Assembly (NCBI GenBank): GCA_016217775.1
Contig: JACRGG010000097.1
Span: 1-5,361, forward strand
Direction: 5' to 3'
DNA length: 5,361 bases
Source of the DNA: Microcaldota archaeon
GTDB taxonomy: Archaea > Micrarchaeota > Micrarchaeia > Norongarragalinales > UBA97
Part shown: positions 4,401 to 5,361 of the stretch, piece after piece
Layout: the number at the start of each line of letters is the position of its first letter
Numbering within the stretch: the first letter of the stretch is position 1
Notes under the pieces: generated by a model
Told to the model about the DNA's origin: nothing
Database searches by the model: none
What the model saw: the letters and a program-made list of their open reading frames with translations, nothing else
Made by a program: the position numbers and the translations under genes

Positions 4401-5361
4401 GCGCTAAAAACGGCTTGTGCCCGATTGGATGCACTGCTTTGACCGACGCTGACTGCACGCAAAAATGCAGGATTAACTACGGGAGTTTCACCCAGTCTTT
4501 CGACAACGGCGCCTCAAACCCGTTCAATCCCTACAACGAGGCTTGCGACGCGTCCAAAAACACTACTGGGTGGAGCGCGAAAACGCTTACTGAACCGGCA
4601 AAATCCGGTTCTTGCACTGAAGTCGTTGCCGGCCACAACAACGCCGGCGCGGACAGGCTTAACATCGTTTTTATGTTCCTCGGGTACAAAAACCAGGACA
4701 TCAAGCGCGAGGCGTGGCAGTTCGTTGACTACGACGGCCTCGGAAATTACGACATTGCCTTGTCAAACAAGACTACCGGCAGCTGGCCGGTGACAAACTA
4801 TTCTTACACTAATTATGATACTGGCGAAAAGATGGAGTATTTTGACAAAGTCTGCCAATCAGCTGACTACAAGCCGGACACTGGCGCATATGAAACAATT
4901 CCGCAATACGGGCTCTTGTCCATAGAGCCGTACAAGTCGAACAAGGACAAAATCAATTTCTGGTTCAAGCGCGACGATTCATTCGACCCGAACACGGTGG
5001 ATTGCTATGAATACATCCAGTCAATAAAGAGCGTCGGCAATCCGTTTACTTGCCAGTTGCCTAACGAGAAAGTCGTTTACTTGTGCAACCAGCAGTTCCG
5101 CTCGTTCGCGTGGTTTTCCGGAGACGCGCTCATTAGCGCTCCAATGTCGAGCGTTTTCGTGTCCTGGCAGAACAAGACTAAGCTTGACTCCCGCTCGTGC
5201 AAGGATTTCGTTGGAGTCCACGAGCTGGGGCATTCTTTCGGGCTGTTGGCTGACGAGTACGTTGAGTGGGGGTCGGAGGGATATGATACTTTTCCAAACT
5301 GCGCCGTGAAGCTTGACACTGCGAAAACGTGGTGGTCTTCCCTTGAGGGCCAAGGGTACCC
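1373..5361 (+). CDS. Giant secreted M64-type metallopeptidase with six-cysteine repeats (3' end outside window)
   Basis: The frame runs 1329 codons from TTG 1373 to the window edge with no stop. Domains in order: signal peptide (1-25), Pro/Thr/Ala-rich spacer (46-142), a large beta-type region of unknown family (143-710), four six-cysteine repeats (711-1006), a short five-cysteine module (1007-1032), and a metallopeptidase domain (from about 1094). The peptidase call rests on DRLNIVFMFLGY (1094-1105), LLSIEPYKSNKDKINFWF (about 1181-1198), and the zinc motif HELGHSFGLLADEY (1283-1296) with H1283 and H1287 as ligands and E1284 as catalytic base. This follows the M64 pattern (family of the Clostridium ramosum IgA peptidase). 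D1294 is a candidate third ligand. The C-terminal end of the catalytic domain and any membrane or S-layer anchor are missing. The protein should act outside the cell, cleaving unknown proteins; immunoglobulin is not implied. About 20 N-x-S/T sequons suggest heavy N-glycosylation. It stands alone behind its own promoter region. Confidence 0.85.
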   Translation, partial: MKGLKIIVPVLLVLLLIPIFTTSAGYSKSTGVSKITSSVRTSIYVPTLAPTPIPAKKPAATPAAIAPSASPYIASAAGTALFPTQSPITALAAASTPIPTLDVSITPVPTTDASELGPLFVNPAPILSPTVTTTTTSTTTATGFGSQAVLNGSVLLKTQFFDALDYRAAIDDNVRGTAVSSQNLFGDGVTGGGYSLFGTAYPDIAFKGSVKSVGGVLTDEEEFYYLAGKTYYDTAIKRMAADKLLVGYKTVFTPGLPSAVSDKPSGLVENRNAYVRFLGRQYLVERFSPSSPASVSLAPIVLRKKLSVNESLEFFGKKLLFTGAFKSWSDPKNASTLRFYANFDLLDSAGKKIDSFSLSRFEGQNYYSKNGADFKLYLLAAANASLSSSYVLVTAYSQRLVLTDGQKIGFVGDDARTKTNGDAGWAVKLETTPITLNSTAAVSLKSIQLIGQSSGRLRAGESLNILASPASKKLTFVGLEQTNMDALRIEPLPGSYSITGEGYSIDKNFTRLKSSFAYAFDTGKYYVDSLYFDKYNGGVYAKDLSSANYTRLDSNFVTYTYPNAQLARAIELVYSNENGVRDARLRIFERSTVFNNTLNGWWEVDLYPADASYLFDSSSTSTTLLTVPYYSIAQGIGNYAGNFNKSVESGFISPGGSELKEVTPTSVAISYSPFVRKALYSFSPAGARISFDNFVEYAPPALTNTPPVTSCTDSDERLVWNGVLFDYVLSGLSFTQKGSAAYLFENKTDYCQDNNTLVEFYCSSNRNSINQYAVNCSSLNSTCVDGACVEKPKAVCSETDGGYDSTVKGNVTLNGEVKTDFCADSNTVAEYSCSYYNDSYYLTAMDCSYNGGSCVDGACVEKPKAVCSETDGGYDVSVKGDLTYKGGNFTDFCIDSKNVFEYACSSYGDYYSSISDCSYQGGSCIEGACVVPKSCTDSDNGENAFAAGVTGQKVGLDFVSFKTDSCLNETFLAEYSCSADNTTVQTSIDCAGLGGACYNGLCVKASCDLSAKNGLCPIGCTALTDADCTQKCRINYGSFTQSFDNGASNPFNPYNEACDASKNTTGWSAKTLTEPAKSGSCTEVVAGHNNAGADRLNIVFMFLGYKNQDIKREAWQFVDYDGLGNYDIALSNKTTGSWPVTNYSYTNYDTGEKMEYFDKVCQSADYKPDTGAYETIPQYGLLSIEPYKSNKDKINFWFKRDDSFDPNTVDCYEYIQSIKSVGNPFTCQLPNEKVVYLCNQQFRSFAWFSGDALISAPMSSVFVSWQNKTKLDSRSCKDFVGVHELGHSFGLLADEYVEWGSEGYDTFPNCAVKLDTAKTWWSSLEGQGY
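1508..1798 (+). other. Pro/Thr/Ala-rich low-complexity spacer
   Basis: Residues 46-142 alternate P with T, A, S and I (for example PTLAPTPIPAKKPAATP) and end in a threonine-rich stretch (130-142). The composition suggests an extended, flexible and possibly O-glycosylated stalk between the exported N-terminus and the folded modules. It should evolve fast and vary in length between relatives. Confidence 0.7.
1799..3502 (+). other. Large N-terminal region of the peptidase, family not recognised
   Basis: Residues 143-710 contain no cysteine that I can find, have many alternating hydrophobic/polar strands, and are rich in Ser, Tyr, Asn and Thr, as in extracellular beta-sandwich proteins. A segment at about 272-410, starting NAYVRFLGRQYLVERF and ending near TDGQKI, resembles in rhythm the euryarchaeal S-layer repeat (a FLG-x-x-Y strand, then a beta-rich stretch); that similarity is an impression, not a proven homology. 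The rest (about 411-710) could hold further beta domains. No catalytic motif is visible. Confidence 0.45.
3503..3757 (+). repeat. Six-cysteine repeat 1 (85 residues, divergent)
   Basis: Residues 711-795 open with CTDSD. The gap to the second cysteine is 39 residues, against 25 in repeats 2 and 3, so this copy has a loop insertion. The remaining spacing is C-x10-C-x13-C-x6-C-x4-C, as in the other copies, and it ends CVDGACVEKPKAV. The even number of cysteines suggests three disulfides. Confidence 0.8.
3719..3774 (+). repeat. 56-bp exact direct repeat, copy 1
   Basis: This stretch spans the junction of six-cysteine repeats 1 and 2 and is identical base for base to 3932-3987, 213 bases downstream. 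That distance is exactly the length of repeat 2. Confidence 0.95.
3758..3970 (+). repeat. Six-cysteine repeat 2 (71 residues)
   Basis: Residues 796-866 show the pattern C-x25-C-x10-C-x13-C-x6-C-x4-C plus a 7-residue linker, opening CSETDGGYD and closing CVDGACVEKPKAV. The ends are nearly identical, at DNA level too, to the boundary shared with its neighbours. Confidence 0.85.
3932..3987 (+). repeat. 56-bp exact direct repeat, copy 2
   Basis: This stretch spans the junction of six-cysteine repeats 2 and 3. Similarity continues for about 10 more bases with two mismatches, then falls to the general level between repeats. Confidence 0.95.
3971..4174 (+). repeat. Six-cysteine repeat 3 (68 residues)
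   Basis: Residues 867-934 show C-x25-C-x10-C-x12-C-x6-C-x4-C plus a 5-residue linker. It opens CSETDGGYD like repeat 2 but closes CIEGACVVPKS. Confidence 0.85.
4175..4390 (+). repeat. Six-cysteine repeat 4 (72 residues)
   Basis: Residues 935-1006 show C-x30-C-x10-C-x12-C-x6-C-x4-C. It opens CTDSDNGEN and closes CYNGLCVKAS. Its sequence is the furthest from repeats 2 and 3 apart from repeat 1, but the cysteine spacing after the first loop is kept. Confidence 0.8.
4391..4468 (+). other. Short five-cysteine module between repeats and peptidase domain
   Basis: Residues 1007-1032 read C-x8-C-x3-C-x7-C-x3-C, with the core GLCPIGCTALTDADC. I recall similar G-x-CP-x-GCT-x(n)-D-x-DC stretches in extracellular archaeal proteins, often next to these repeats. 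It probably forms a small disulfide-stabilised linker before the catalytic domain. Confidence 0.55.
4652..5361 (+). other. M64-type metallopeptidase catalytic domain (incomplete)
   Basis: Residues 1094 to the window edge (1329). The active-site motif HELGHSFGLLADEY is encoded at 5219-5260. The preceding segment SGDALISAPMSSVFVSW, and the following PNCA and a WW pair, fit the surroundings of the motif in M64 proteins as I know them. The domain is missing its C-terminal end, where family members usually have a further conserved Glu-Gly and Arg-Pro stretch. Confidence 0.8.

Noticed and set aside
5219..5260. Classical metzincin motif (HExxHxxGxxH)
   Set aside because: The position of the third metzincin ligand holds alanine, and aspartate follows one residue later; with ADEY after it, the motif fits M64 better than astacin or matrixin types.
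4058..5353. Minus-strand frames of 62-110 codons opposite the repeats and the peptidase domain
   Set aside because: The opposite strand encodes the cysteine repeats and the HELGH motif in frame; the antisense frames show no motif or start signal of their own.

Overview
The window looks archaeal, most likely from an uncultivated DPANN-type lineage. The evidence is a KaiC-superfamily ATPase, an endonuclease III-related glycosylase of the archaeal/epsilonproteobacterial type, TTG starts behind Shine-Dalgarno-like sites, a TATA-like box between divergent genes, oligo-T tracts, and a very large secreted protein with six-cysteine repeats of a kind I recall from DPANN proteins. No rRNA or marker gene is present, so the lineage is an inference.

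Layout. Positions 1-326 (+) hold the C-terminal end of a KaiC-like ATPase cut by the window edge. Three bases later comes a 79-residue zinc-ribbon protein (330-569, +), probably in the same operon. It meets, tail to tail with a one-base gap, a 225-residue HhH-GPD DNA glycosylase on the minus strand (571-1248). That enzyme lacks both the usual iron-sulfur cysteines and the catalytic lysine of classical endonuclease III. A 124-base divergent intergenic region (1249-1372) carries a good TATA-like box for the glycosylase and an extreme T-rich tract in front of the next gene.

The rest of the window (1373-5361, +) is a single open frame of 1329 codons with no stop before the edge. It reads as signal peptide, Pro/Thr/Ala-rich spacer, a large beta-type region of unknown family (perhaps S-layer-like in part), four tandem six-cysteine repeats, a short extra cysteine knot, and an M64-type zinc metallopeptidase domain with the motif HELGHSFGLLADEY. 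The protein is predicted to be exported, disulfide-bonded and probably glycosylated, acting at or outside the cell surface. The C-terminus, and any anchor, lies beyond the window.

The left half (ATPase, zinc ribbon, DNA repair) is cytoplasmic housekeeping or signalling and shows no clear functional link to the surface peptidase. I see no mobile element, CRISPR array, tRNA or rRNA. The most notable content is the architecture of the giant peptidase, with a recently homogenised stretch in its repeats, and the atypical glycosylase. I do not see a multi-gene novel system.
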